Shown here: piece after piece, positions 29,390 to 44,377 of the stretch | How the letters are laid out: every line of letters starts with the position of its first letter | How positions within the stretch are numbered: the stretch's first letter is position 1 | Source of the DNA: Blastocystis sp. Blastoise | Lineage: Eukaryota; Sar; Bigyra; Opalinata; Blastocystidae | NCBI GenBank assembly: GCA_039096225.1 | Contig: JBBPEB010000015.1 | Location: forward strand, 836,001-900,000 | Direction of reading: 5' to 3' | Length of the DNA stretch: 64,000 nt | Position numbers and translations under genes: made by a program | The notes under the pieces: model-generated | Databases searched by the model: none | What the model was told of the DNA's origin: nothing | What the model saw: only the letters and a program-made list of their open reading frames with translations

Positions 29390-31108
29390 TCTCAATTATA
29401 CCTTCTCTTTCTTCCTCTACACCTATAATTGACACATCTTCTATTCAAGCAACTTCTTCTCTCTCAAGTATATCTTTAAATCAGTCCATAACCTCTATGA
29501 ACCTTCATCAAAATACATATTCTTTATCGAATCATTCTATTGAGTCTCCTATTCATAATTCTACTGAGATATCTAATAATAATAATACTCTAGATCCTCA
29601 AGATAAAGTTACTTCTCCTTCTTCTATTCAACAATCAAAAGATATTTCAGATAATGTTTCTATAGAATCTTCTTCATTTCTTTTCTCAGATTCATCAACA
29701 GGATTATTTCCTAATTCTCCAATTCAGCACCATTCAGATATCACTGATATTAATTCAGCAGCAGAAACTATTCATGAAACTACATATTTATGTAAAGGAG
29801 ACAAACGTTCTTGTGGTAAATTCTATCATAAACAATGTGTTCAAGTATATTCTTTTTATTCGTCTTTTTAATAATTTACTTTTAAAATACATGTATTGTT
29901 ACCTTTTTTTTAACTTTATAAGTTATTATATTATTATATAAAATATATAGAATGCATTTCATTCACTTCCTTACTTATCAACTGAATTATCAAAAACTGT
30001 CCCGCCAAATTTCTTATGTCCCCGCCATTACTGTCATATCTGTGGTGGGAAAGAAAAGAATAAAGAAGGATTAGCTATCGTTAGGTATATATAACAAATC
30101 TCCATTCTTTTTATACTATTACTTTTTTTTTATTATTTATTATTATACACTATGTATCGTTTTTAACTATTTAAATATATTTATTAATATACAAATTATT
30201 CCAATACATTTATATTTATCATTATTCTTCTATATATAGTTGTCGTTTTTGTACAACTTCATACCATGTTGACTGTATCCCTGATAATTGCACATATAAT
30301 GAAATATGCTTACATTGTCCCAAACACAATCATATTCCTCTCGTTGAACTACCACCCGATGTATATATACATATATATATATTAATAATTCTATTATCCT
30401 ATCATTATTCATATCATTATTATTTCATGCTTTTCTTATGTTAATATTATTATAGTTGATTTTTATATATCATTAAATCATATTTATTGTAAATAATTTT
30501 TTTAAATTCTTATATTCACACATTATTCTCTAGTTCTATACATATTTTACTTTACTATTATACTAGTATTATCTAGCAATTTATTATATATATAACTCCA
30601 TAGATAAAAGATGGTGAAATCAAATTCCTTCCCATCCCAAAAAAGTATCTTTCGCATCAACCTTTTTCCCTCCCCTTCGCCGTTAAACCCTCTAATCTTC
30701 CCTCCAATCAACCCTCTCGATATCATCATATTTATGTAAATAGATTCACTAATGGACTTAAACCGAAAACAATGGTATTCTAGATATATATATTTTGTTT
30801 TTTTTTTCAATTGGCAATTATTATTCTATTTATTTTATTTATTATTCTATTTATTTTATTTATTATTCTATTTATTATTCTATTTATTATTCTATTTATT
30901 ATTCTATTTATTATTATATGTATTATTATATATATTATTATTATCTAATAAATTTCTGTCCATAATTATTCTGATGATTACACTATTCAATATATATATG
31001 TATCTATTACTCTATAGTATATTCCTGATGGTCAATGTACATGTGTTGGACACTGTGGTCCCAAATGTATTAATCGATTGATGCTCTGTGAATGTTTTAA
31101 CACAAGAA

Positions 31109-31161
<53 letters not shown>

Positions 31162-32804
31162 TTGTTATTATTATATATAAATATATATATTCATTATTAT
31201 TTTTATTATATATATAATAATTATTACATTATATATGCATACATTTTCATCTTATTATCTTTATACTAAAAAATGTTCATAATATCATATATAAATATTA
31301 TTTATTGATTATTAATATATTATGATTATACTGTTATTATTAAGGGTCAAACTAATTGTAATGTGAATGATAATTGTGGAAATAGAGCAATTCAACTACG
31401 AAAATATCCAAAATATAAAATCTTTAAAGTATATATATAAGCATTTCCTTCTATTTATTATTTTATACACTTCAATAAATACAAAAAGTCATTCTTACAT
31501 ATATATATATTATATACATCACTATAAATAGACCGAAAACCGTGGTTTTGGCTATCGTACTTTAGTTCCGATCAAAGAGAATCAATTAATTATAGAGTAT
31601 TTAGGTGAAGTAATTGATTTTGAAGAAGTAAATAAAAGAATGATTGAAGCTCGAAGTCGAAATGAACCCAATTTCTATGTTATGGAATATACGAATTGTC
31701 TTTACTTAGATGGAAGGTATATATATATTTATATTTTTTTTTTTTTATTTTCTATTATATACTATATAGATTATTTATATGTTATTTTTTTCTTTGTAAT
31801 AATTCATATATATTTTAACATATATATAATTTATTCTCACTTTTGTTTATTAAATATATCACATATATTTGTCTATAGATTATATGGAAATGATTCTCGA
31901 TTTATAAATCATTCATGTAATCCTAATGCTACTACAGAAGTATGGAATGTTGCAGGTACTATACATATTATTATTAGAGCACTTCGAGATATACAGCCAG
32001 GAGAAGAAATTACTTATGATTATCAAGTATATATATTGTTTATATATACAATTACTATTCATATTAATGTTGTACAATATATATTCTTGTAGAATTAATT
32101 ATTTTTTAATATTATTCTTTTTATTTTTAATTTGTCCTTAATATATATATTAAATATATATATCAACTATTCTAGTCACAATAATATTTCTAAGAGTATT
32201 CTATTTCTATTAGTTCTATTCAAATGATAAAATCAGATGTTTCTGTGGAAGCGAGAATTGCAGAGGTTATTTATCTTCTCAAAAGAAACAATCTTCTAAA
32301 AATATTTCTAAGTATATATACATATATGTATTTGTTACCATTATTTTTTTTTTATTTTTTTTGAATAAATACATAATTATTATATTTATTATTATTATTA
32401 TTATTATTATATATTCTAGTGATGATTTAGAGAGTATGACTACAAAACAATTAAAAGATACATATAGTAGACTTAAGAAAAAAATACCTAAAAAATATAA
32501 TCCTCGACATATATCTCTTGTATCATCCACGTGCCCTGATATGCGTCATAGACCAATTGACTTAGGACCCTCTGAGGGAGATCTAGAGTCTATCCAATTA
32601 TCTAGAGTAGCCAAATGGACAAATATTCTTAAAGGTAATATATATATATAATATAAATAAAAAAAATTTATTACACTATTATTATTATTTTTTTTTTTAA
32701 TAATTACAATGTTTAACTCTTTAGCTGGTACATCGAAAGGAATGCTTGAACGATATCGACTAAAATACGATAAACATTATCTTCAATCTAAAAAAGAAAA
32801 ATAA
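28371..32804 (+). CDS. PHD/AWS/SET/post-SET histone lysine methyltransferase, NSD/SET2-like
   Basis: About 15 exons, about 815 residues. Domains in order: a PHD finger (YCAICSQTTNTLDNPLICC, CYRTFHIRCLGLD, WFCDDC) continuing into HHRCFICGQY; a long Ser/Asn-rich stretch with poly-Asn; further PHD/C5HCH-like fingers (TYLCKGDKRSCGKFYHKQC, CPRHYCHICGG, CRFCTTSYHVDCIP, ICLHCPKH); an AWS domain (QCTCVGHCGPKCINRLMLCE); and a SET domain with NRGFGYRT, the catalytic RFINHSCNPN, EEITYDY and post-SET CFCGSENCRGYL. PHD pairs followed by AWS-SET-post-SET are typical of NSD proteins, which methylate H3K36, so H3K36 is the inferred target. Start: in-frame ATG 28371, with exon 1 ending at ...ATAATACC before gtatcttg; ending it earlier, at GAG, would create a stop. 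Ends TAA 32802-32804. Confidence 0.88.
29292..29390. repeat. (AAT)n coding microsatellite in SET gene
   Basis: An uninterrupted AAT run of about 32 units is in frame and encodes poly-Asn between the first PHD finger and the later fingers; it is preceded by Asn-Lys-Asp repeats. Confidence 0.9.
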
Positions 32805-33518
32805 TCACACTTTTTGAGATGTATTTTTTTTCCATTTTTCCATTGTTCACTTATATGGGTTTTTCTATTGCTGTTGTTTTATATTTTATGTTTTTTTTTG
32901 TATGTTTGTCTTTATTATAGTTTCATAATATCGTTCTTTCTTTGTTGGCTATAAAATATATAGCAAGTATGTATTGTTTTTATGTATTATCTAACCTTTT
33001 TTACAAAACATTAACATAAGTATACTATCACTTTATATCAAGTTAGGCTCACGTTTTTCACGTCTTTAAAAAATAACTATTAAACATCAATCATATGCGC
33101 ATAATAACTAAGTAGTTCTAATGAAGTACGTGAGTCTCAACAATTTGATGTTTGAACACCTAATCATCAAATCATTAGCAACAATCTACTTTTAAAACAA
33201 TCATATAGTTGTTATGAGCTATATTTCTTTTACTTCGTTTGATGTCAGTTGTTGAGCCTTTCATTTTCTAGAACAACAAAACGATAATATATTCCATGAA
33301 CGAAGAAAATCAAAGTCAGAATGCTTCCATAAGAACTTCGTTTTCTACGAAAACTGAGCAGACTCAACCAATAAAAAACTTACATAATAAAAATAGATCC
33401 CAAATGACATCAGTCGTATCTTTCATAAAAAAATCCTACAAACTTCGTTTATACTTATCCAATAGAAAATAAACAAATATTCATTTATTTTTTATTTGAG
33501 AAACTATATTAAATAACA
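32805..33518. other. Intergenic, SET gene to glmS
   Basis: About 710 bp. T-rich 3' flank followed by a mixed region (33040-33450) upstream of glmS. No coding exon or RNA gene recognised. Confidence 0.5.
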
Positions 33519-36500
33519 ATGTGTGGAATTGTTGCATATATTGGTGATAAACAAGCTTTATCTATTTTAGTGAATGGCCTAAAAAGAATGGAGTATTTAT
33601 TAGTTTATTATCATTTCAACATCTAGATACCGTGGGTATGATTCTTATGGCATTTGTCTGTTTAATAAAAAACATGTTTCAAGTGTAGATCAACCGCAAT
33701 TTAGTATAATTAAAAAAGTATCCAACACCTTTTATTGTTTTATAGATGTAGGTCGGTAAGATATCTTCTATTGATACAAAGGAACTTGGATCTTCATTTC
33801 AAGAAAGTGATTGTGGTGTTGCTCATACTCGATGGGCCACTCATGGAGTTCCTTCTGTGAATAATGCTCATCCTCACTTTAGTATGAGTTGGAAGATATG
33901 TGCTGTTCACAATGGAATCATCGAAAACTACTCTACTCTAAGACATTCACTTGAAAGTCAAGGGTATATCTCTATGAATATTGTCTATCAATTGATAGTA
34001 AAATATTATTTAGTTCCTTATTTATTTTTTTTTTAATAATTTAAAAATATATAGCTATGTATTCAAGAGTGAGACTGATACAGAAACTCTTCCTATTCTT
34101 GTTGAAAGCATAATGAAATCTCAATCAGTGTCTTTTCCTGAAGGTGTTGCTTTAGCTCTTTCTCAAGTATTTACTTTTGTTCTTCTATATCTTTCTGACA
34201 TTCAGACAAAATTATTTAATTATAAAAAAAAATATTCTATGACGTGATGAAATGACTCTAATTAATAATTATATAGGTTGAAGGAACTTTCGGAGTTGTT
34301 TTCATGCATTCAGATTATCCTGAGCAAATTATCGGTGCCCGAAATGGTTCACCATTGATCCTTGGCGTTGGTGATAATGAGGCGATTCTTGCGAGTGATG
34401 CTTCCGCTATTTTGAATGTGACAAAAGAAGTCGTTTATTTACAAGATGGAGATATGGTTATTCTAAATCAGTGTGGAAAATATGATTTATATAAGTTGTC
34501 AGAAATTGTCAATCAATGGAAGAAACATCAAAACTCGGTATTTTCTCCTATTATTTTTTGTTTATAGAGAGTTTATTAAGAAAACTATTTTAATTAATTA
34601 TGTTTAGGTTGATTGTTGGAATAAACACTCAGAAATGGCTCGTGTATTCAATTATGATTTTCTTGTCTTCATTATATTTTTATAGATACAAAAGACTATT
34701 CAAGAATTAAGTATGGATATTGATGATATCGAAAAGGGAGGATATGATCATTATATGCTCAAAGAAATCATGGAACAAACCGATGTATATATATATATAT
34801 TTTAATAGGTGAACTATTTAATTTGTTTCTACATATATATATATATTTGTTTAATTATATGTGAGATAGATTCCAAATATTTATATATATAATTAATCAA
34901 GCTTTCTAATATTTCAGCATAAAATGATATATATATATATAGTAAATCATTATATATATAGTCTTTACAAAATTTGCTTCGTGGACGTTTATCTACAGCT
35001 CCCTTATCACTCAAATTAGGAGGAATTGAGGGAGTTATAGATGTTCTAACAGAAGCCCAAAGATATATTATTATTGCTTGTGGAACATCATGGCATTCAG
35101 GACTTGTATATTATTATTATTATTTAATATTTATTATTATTATTATTATTATTATTTATATTATTATTTATATTATTATTATTATTATTTATATTATATT
35201 ATTTTTATTATTATGTTTATATTATTATTTATATTATTATTTATATTATTATTTATATTATTATTTATATTAAAATATTTATTATTATCTATATTATTGT
35301 CATTATAAAAATACTCTGTAGGTAGCAAAATATATTTTAGAAGACTGGCTTCGAATACCTGTTGAAGTAGATTATGCAAGTGAATTTAGGTATATACTAA
35401 TAGATATCTCTTTTTCTATACGATCGTACATATTATTTATTATATAATGACTTTTATTTATGTTAGTATATCTAGTATTATATAAAAAGCATGTTAATAT
35501 AGATATCGGAATCCTATTCTTCATCAATCTGATGTATGTATCTTTATTTCTCAGTCAGGAGAAACAGCAGATACTTTAGCTGCTATACATATAGCGAAAG
35601 AACATGGAGTTCCTACAATAGGATTCGTGAATGTTGTTGGATCAACAATTGCAAGAGAAACTGATGCTGGAATGTATTTATTAACATATATATATAGTGT
35701 ATAATAATACTTGTATTACTTATATAGTTATTTACATGTTGGACCTGAGATTGGGGTTGCTTCTACTAAGGCATTTACAGGACAAGTATATATCTATTAT
35801 TATGAATATATATATAAGGAATTAATATATAGAATCATAATATATATTATTTACTATATAACGATACACTTATTGTTAATCATATATTAAGAATAATTAT
35901 AAGGATAATATATAAATATATTTAGGTGTTAGCTTTGATGCTTCTTGGACTGAAAGTTGCTGAAATGAAAAAAAGCATATCTGAAGAAAGAATTGATTAT
36001 TATTTTGAACAAATAGCGAATCTGCCAAGTATTGTTGAGTATATATATATAATACTATTTATGATTATATAAAACTATAATAGTTATGTTAATAACAAAA
36101 TATATATGATATATAGAAAAGTATTACATATGAATAATGAGAAAATTGAAATGATTGCTCAAATATATAGGTATTCTATATCAATTACACTCCTATATAT
36201 ATACATAATGTTTTGATTAGATATTCTCCTTCCTTCCTTTATTTGGGTCGTGGAGTTAATTATCCTGTAGCCTTAGAAGGAGCTTTAAAAATGAAAGAAA
36301 TCAGGTATATACTTATAGTAATTATCGTAGTATGAATAGCATGAATAGTTTTATTACATATATATATATTTATTCTATATACTATATAGTTATATACATG
36401 CAGAAGGATATCCTGCTGCTGAAATGAAACATGGACCTATTGCTCTTATAGATAAGCAAATGCCCGTTGTAATCATAGCTCCTCAATCGGATCCGTATTT

Positions 36501-36596
36501 ATTGATATATCATTTGTTTATATTATTATTATTATTTGTAATTCATTTATTATATATATATATATATAATTCATTTAATATATATATATATAATTC

Positions 36597-36694
<98 letters not shown>

Positions 36695-37105
36695 CATTTA
36701 ATATATATATATATAAATAATAATATATACATATTACACTAATATATATAGAATATATTTGAAAGTTAAAAGTAATATAGAAGAGGTGAGAGCAAGAAAA
36801 GGAAATTTGATTATTATAACTGAAGAAGTAAATACTATATATATATTAATATAATTACAAAAATATCGTTTTTAGGGAAATACTGATTTTGATTTGATTA
36901 GTGATTATATAATAAAACTACCCAAAGTTGATTCTTATCTCTTCCCTATTCTCTCTATAATTCCACTTCAAGTATATTATTGAACTATATCTATTTCAAT
37001 ATTATTGTTTTCTATTCTTAGTTACTTTCATATTATACTGCTAAAATGAGAGGGTGTGATATTGATCAACCAAGAAATCTTGCAAAAAGTGTAACTGTTG
37101 AATAA
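33519..37105 (+). CDS. glmS: Glutamine:fructose-6-phosphate aminotransferase (isomerising), bacterial-type sequence
   Basis: First committed step of the hexosamine pathway: fructose 6-phosphate + Gln to glucosamine 6-phosphate + Glu. About 17 exons, about 600 residues. The N-terminal glutaminase domain begins MCGIVAYIG with nucleophile Cys2, then [25 protein letters not shown] and [10 protein letters not shown]. Two SIS domains follow: [74 protein letters not shown], and the C-terminal [13 protein letters not shown]. The linker ([16 protein letters not shown]) and SIS1 ([20 protein letters not shown]) look more like bacterial GlmS than animal or fungal GFAT. Between the exon ending 34537 and that starting 34686, I prefer one 148-nt intron; a 57-nt segment inside it (34608-34664) is also open. 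Introns are otherwise canonical, so the gene is nuclear and long resident. Confidence 0.93.
36541..36720. repeat. (AT)n microsatellite with flanking aattcattta repeats, in glmS intron
   Basis: A pure (AT)45 run at 36601-36690 is bracketed on both sides by copies of aattcatttaatatatatata. Confidence 0.95.
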
Positions 37106-38660
37106 TATTAAAAACATAAATAGCATGCTTTATTCGTGTTTATTATTCCTATTCTATATTTATCTTCAATATCTTTAATAAAGAGTCTTTTCAGTTAATT
37201 ATTATTTTACATTTTCATTGATAAAACAACACTGAAACAAATATGAATACATATAAAAGTTATGCATATTGTTGGATATGACTATAATAAAGAATAAGTT
37301 TGTCAGTCTCTTTGAAATTCTAAATAATTAATATATATATATGGGTATATCAATAGAATATACATCAAAAATATCTCCAATAAACTCATTATATGCTGGT
37401 GTGAATGAATTAACCCATATAAACTATATTCTTGTGAATTCAAAGAATAAAATAAATATATATATGTATATACAATATCAGAATAAGACTTTATGTGTAA
37501 AAGAGAACGCAAAAATGTACAAACCTATTTGGATACAATCATTAAGAATACTCAGATACTTCATAGAAAGTTGTTTCCCGCTTAAACATATATATCTTAT
37601 ATGGAAGAGGAATATAGTTAACGGATTTAAAAAGAATAGGTACTATATGAGGAATAAAACATATATTAAGCAGAGATACCTGTTATATCAAGTTGATCCA
37701 TATGGAAACATAAGTCTCCTTCAATTTAAGTTCTTTGTACAGCCTAATAAAATATCGAAAGAAATCCAAAACGAAGATTTTATTTTAAAAATACTATTTT
37801 ATGTCCATGACAAAACTTGTCATAATTTTATATATTTTGGTTTTATTTTCATCTATTTCTGAAACTAAAAAAGAAAAATGGTAATCCATAATTATAGTAT
37901 TCCTTAAATTGTTACTAAAATAGAACCTTCCAAGTATGTACATATGCATACCTATATATATATATGATCTGGATAAGGAATAAAACGAAATTGCAATCAT
38001 GTTAACATAAACCAAAAAAAAAATTAAAAATTTCTAGAAAAACACTTTCAAATGTTATTTGTACATTTCTGCATATACTTTGTGTTATAATTTTATAAAA
38101 ATATATTTGTTGTATTTCAAATATCTCAATATATACATAGCAATGCATATATCTAAGAATTTCATCTCATTAACGATTATTAATCAATTGTGTTTCTTTG
38201 CAAAACATTTTAACACAGAAAAACATATATAGAACCATATAGAAATCATATAAGAACATCAACTATCGACAACTACAATAAACTAAAAACTAAAGACCTT
38301 ATTACTACAATACTTTTATGATACATATATTGCACTCAATCCTATGAAATAAAGAATGAAAGAATTCACTTATCTATACATCTTAATGTCAATTATAAAT
38401 CCTTAACTGGATTATTCTTACGAATGAAACTTTAGAATAGCTCATGAGCGCATTCCTTGATATTTAAATAAAGGATAATTTTTTCATTTTAAGAATATAC
38501 ATATCAATTGTGACAGACACACAAATAGAAAATGATAACTGTTTCGTCTTTCTTGTTTTTCTGTAAAAATATCCGTGAAATTGCGGTTCTTTCCTTGAAT
38601 AAATTGAGTTTACATAATGAAACGATTATAAATTAAAAATACGTTTATTTCCTAATTAAA
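37106..38660. other. Intergenic, glmS to PH-kinase gene
   Basis: About 1.55 kb. The only sizeable open frame is 37341-37862 (listed separately as doubtful). The rest shows no recognised gene, RNA or repeat. Confidence 0.5.
37341..37862 (+). CDS. Doubtful intergenic open reading frame, 173 codons
   Basis: An uninterrupted frame begins MGISIEYTSKISPINSLYAG and ends TGA, which no confident gene here uses. It is basic and aromatic-rich (IYLIWKRNIVNGFKKNRYYM) with no domain I recognise. Its length is unusual for this composition and it has no AT-repeat artefact, so it is recorded, but a chance frame, a fast-evolving orphan or a gene remnant are all possible. Confidence 0.25.
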   Translation: MGISIEYTSKISPINSLYAGVNELTHINYILVNSKNKINIYMYIQYQNKTLCVKENAKMYKPIWIQSLRILRYFIESCFPLKHIYLIWKRNIVNGFKKNRYYMRNKTYIKQRYLLYQVDPYGNISLLQFKFFVQPNKISKEIQNEDFILKILFYVHDKTCHNFIYFGFIFIYF

Positions 38661-41967
<3,307 letters not shown>

Positions 41968-43100
41968 AACAGACATATATATATATATAGAAAGAAAGAA
42001 AAAAGATATTGAATTTTCTTTTTAATATTCATAACTATTTATTGTATATACATCAATAGTTATATAGTATTATTATGAATATATTAATACTCAAACTTCT
42101 TTCTCTCTTGTCTCTTTTTTATTTTTCTTTATATATATATATATATTCTATTTTCATTTCATATAATATTATCATATTCTCTTTTCATAAATTATAATCT
42201 TCTTCATCATTACCTTATTATTTCATTCAAATTATATCTAATGTTTTTGTCACATATTCTTCTATATGTCACGTGCTTATTTCTCAGGGTAAATCTCTAT
42301 TTATAAATCAAAATTTTTAAAACATATATATACAATATATATGTTATTTTACACTTATTTTCATATATTCATGTTTCTATTGTTAGTTTTCGTAATTATA
42401 TCCTTGTCATTTAATTTCTTCTTTTTATATATGTATCTTTTTTATATACATTTTTTTTTGATTCTCTATATTATGTATTAAGAATAAATCATTTATAATA
42501 ATATATCATTTATAATAAAATATTATAAATGATTTATAATATTTTATTATAAATCATTTATAATAATATATCATTTATAATAAAATATTATAAATCATAT
42601 AAATAATACAATAGAAAATCATTATTATATATATATACATTCATTGATACATAAACTTTTAATATCTCTTTTGAGTATATATGATTTATTACTAAAATTG
42701 TTATTACTCATTTTTTTTCTTTTTTATTAACTTTTCTTTTTCAATATATCTTTTTATTTCATGTATTATTAGAAAAATAATTATTTTCATACATATCTTG
42801 CTACTTACGTGATTGCCTTTTCTGTTAATTTCCATGTTTTATCTAATTTGTTAATAGTTTATCATTATTCCTTTCTTTGTTGAGCACATAATAACTAAAA
42901 ATGAATCTAATTTAAATGAAATTAATAATACCACCCAAATATCTATAAAACTCATATGAATATATAGAAAAAACGATAAAAAAGAAGTCTCTTTGTGTAA
43001 CCTTTGGACACTTGACTGACAAAGTATATAGATTTTTCTGTAGGAGACTGTTCTGTCTTTCAACTATAATTATAAAAAACGAATTTAAAATAGGTTCACC
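41968..43100. other. Intergenic, kinase to SpoU methyltransferase
   Basis: About 1.1 kb, very AT-rich. It holds the repeat at 42484-42600 and otherwise nothing recognised. Confidence 0.5.
42484..42600. repeat. Direct and inverted repeat built on aaatcatttataata
   Basis: A block of about 47 bp (ataaatcatttataataata tatcatttataataaaatat...) occurs twice, separated by its partial inverse (attataaatgatttataata), so the region can form hairpins as well as slip. Confidence 0.75.
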
Positions 43101-43942
43101 ATGCAAGGTACAATAAATGAAGGAAAACCGAAAGGATACTTAACGATTTGGAATGTATCTAAGAAGCATAATGTAGGAAATATGATAAGAAGTGCTGTAG
43201 CGTTAGGTATGGATGGAGTTGTGATTATTGGAAATAGAAAACTTCAGTTCTTTGGTGCTAAAGGTTCAGATAGTCATATTCCAATTCATGTTTTTCCAAC
43301 GATGGAATTAGCTAAACAATGGTTTAAGGAAAATAATATTACTGTGTGTGGTGTAGAAATTGATTCCACTGCAAAAGATGTTCGTGAACATCCTTTTCAA
43401 GGAAATACAGCAATTATGATGGGTAACGAAGTATATATATTTTTATTTAGATATTATTATTATTGTAATTAATGTATGGTTTTCAATTATTTATAGTATA
43501 ATAATTTTAATTAAGTAATATATAAATCATTCATGATCTAGAACTACTTTTACCAATAATCATATTTTTAGAAATAAATATAAATATATTATTAGATTTT
43601 GAGTTATTATTTCTATAGGGTGATGGTATGGATGCAAAACAAAAGTCATTTTGTGATTATTTTGTTTATATTCCTCAATTTGGAACAGGTACTGCTTCTT
43701 TGAATGTTTGTGTAGCTAGTTCTATTGTTATGCATGAATATGCTCATTGGGCACAATATCAGGAAGCACCTCGTCAAACAGAATGTGATAAATATGTAGT
43801 TAAAGCTGAACATCGTAAACAAATTATATTTCATAAAGATCCTAATGAAGAAGAAGGAGAAGAAACTTATGAATCAGGATGTTTATTTGATTCTAAAGAA
43901 GATGATGATGAAAATAATTTAAGTAATGAAGAAGAAAATTAA
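43101..43942 (+). CDS. SpoU/TrmH-family RNA 2'-O-ribose methyltransferase
   Basis: Two exons, 43101-43430 and 43619-43942, give 217 residues. The SPOUT knot motifs are complete: motif 1 NVGNMIRSAVALG, motif 2 MMGNEGDGM, which spans the exon junction, and motif 3 YIPQFGTGTASLNVCVASSI. These bind S-adenosylmethionine and form the trefoil knot. There is no N-terminal RNA-binding extension, so it resembles the short TrmH/TrmL type that acts on tRNA; the substrate cannot be told from sequence. The C-terminal tail (about 60 residues) is acidic (NEEEGEETYESG, KEDDDENNLSNEEEN), unlike bacterial relatives. No clear organelle leader. Confidence 0.9.
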
Positions 43943-44377
43943 AGTATTGAATTGATATTGCTTTGTTATTCTGTTATAAAATTAAAAAAAAAAAAAAAAA
44001 TTATTTTTTTGAACAAAACAAATAATATATTTAATATAGTTTTGATAAGAATTATCATAGCAAGCATAGTAAGTAAATCCCTTGATAATTATTAGAAAAT
44101 TTGAAAAAGAAATATTTATTTTTATAAAAAGTAATAGATAATTAATTTTATGTTAAAGCGAAAAAATGGATATAGTTAAATATTATAATGATTTATATAT
44201 ATATATATATGAAAAAAAGAGAGATTATATATTATATATATATAATTATTATCAAATAAATAAAAAGAAAAAGCAAATAATCGTATATAAAGAGATTTTT
44301 ATTTTGAATTATAAAGGATAATATATAAAATAAATTTGATTACTATTTATTTATAAAAATAGTAATCATAATTCTAT
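43943..44377. other. Convergent intergenic spacer
   Basis: 3' flanks of the SpoU gene (+) and the pyrophosphatase gene (-); contains an A17 run near 43984. Nothing else recognised. Confidence 0.6.

Noticed and set aside
33691-33760. gtatcc donor in glmS suggesting another U12 intron
   Set aside because: After gtatcc it reads aac rather than ttt, no branch-site consensus precedes the acceptor, and ordinary GT-AG splicing (34 nt, ending gatgtag) preserves frame.
42484-42600. Inverted repeat as a MITE or attachment site
   Set aside because: No target-site duplication is seen and the sequence is built from a simple AT motif; a slipped tandem/inverted repeat is enough.
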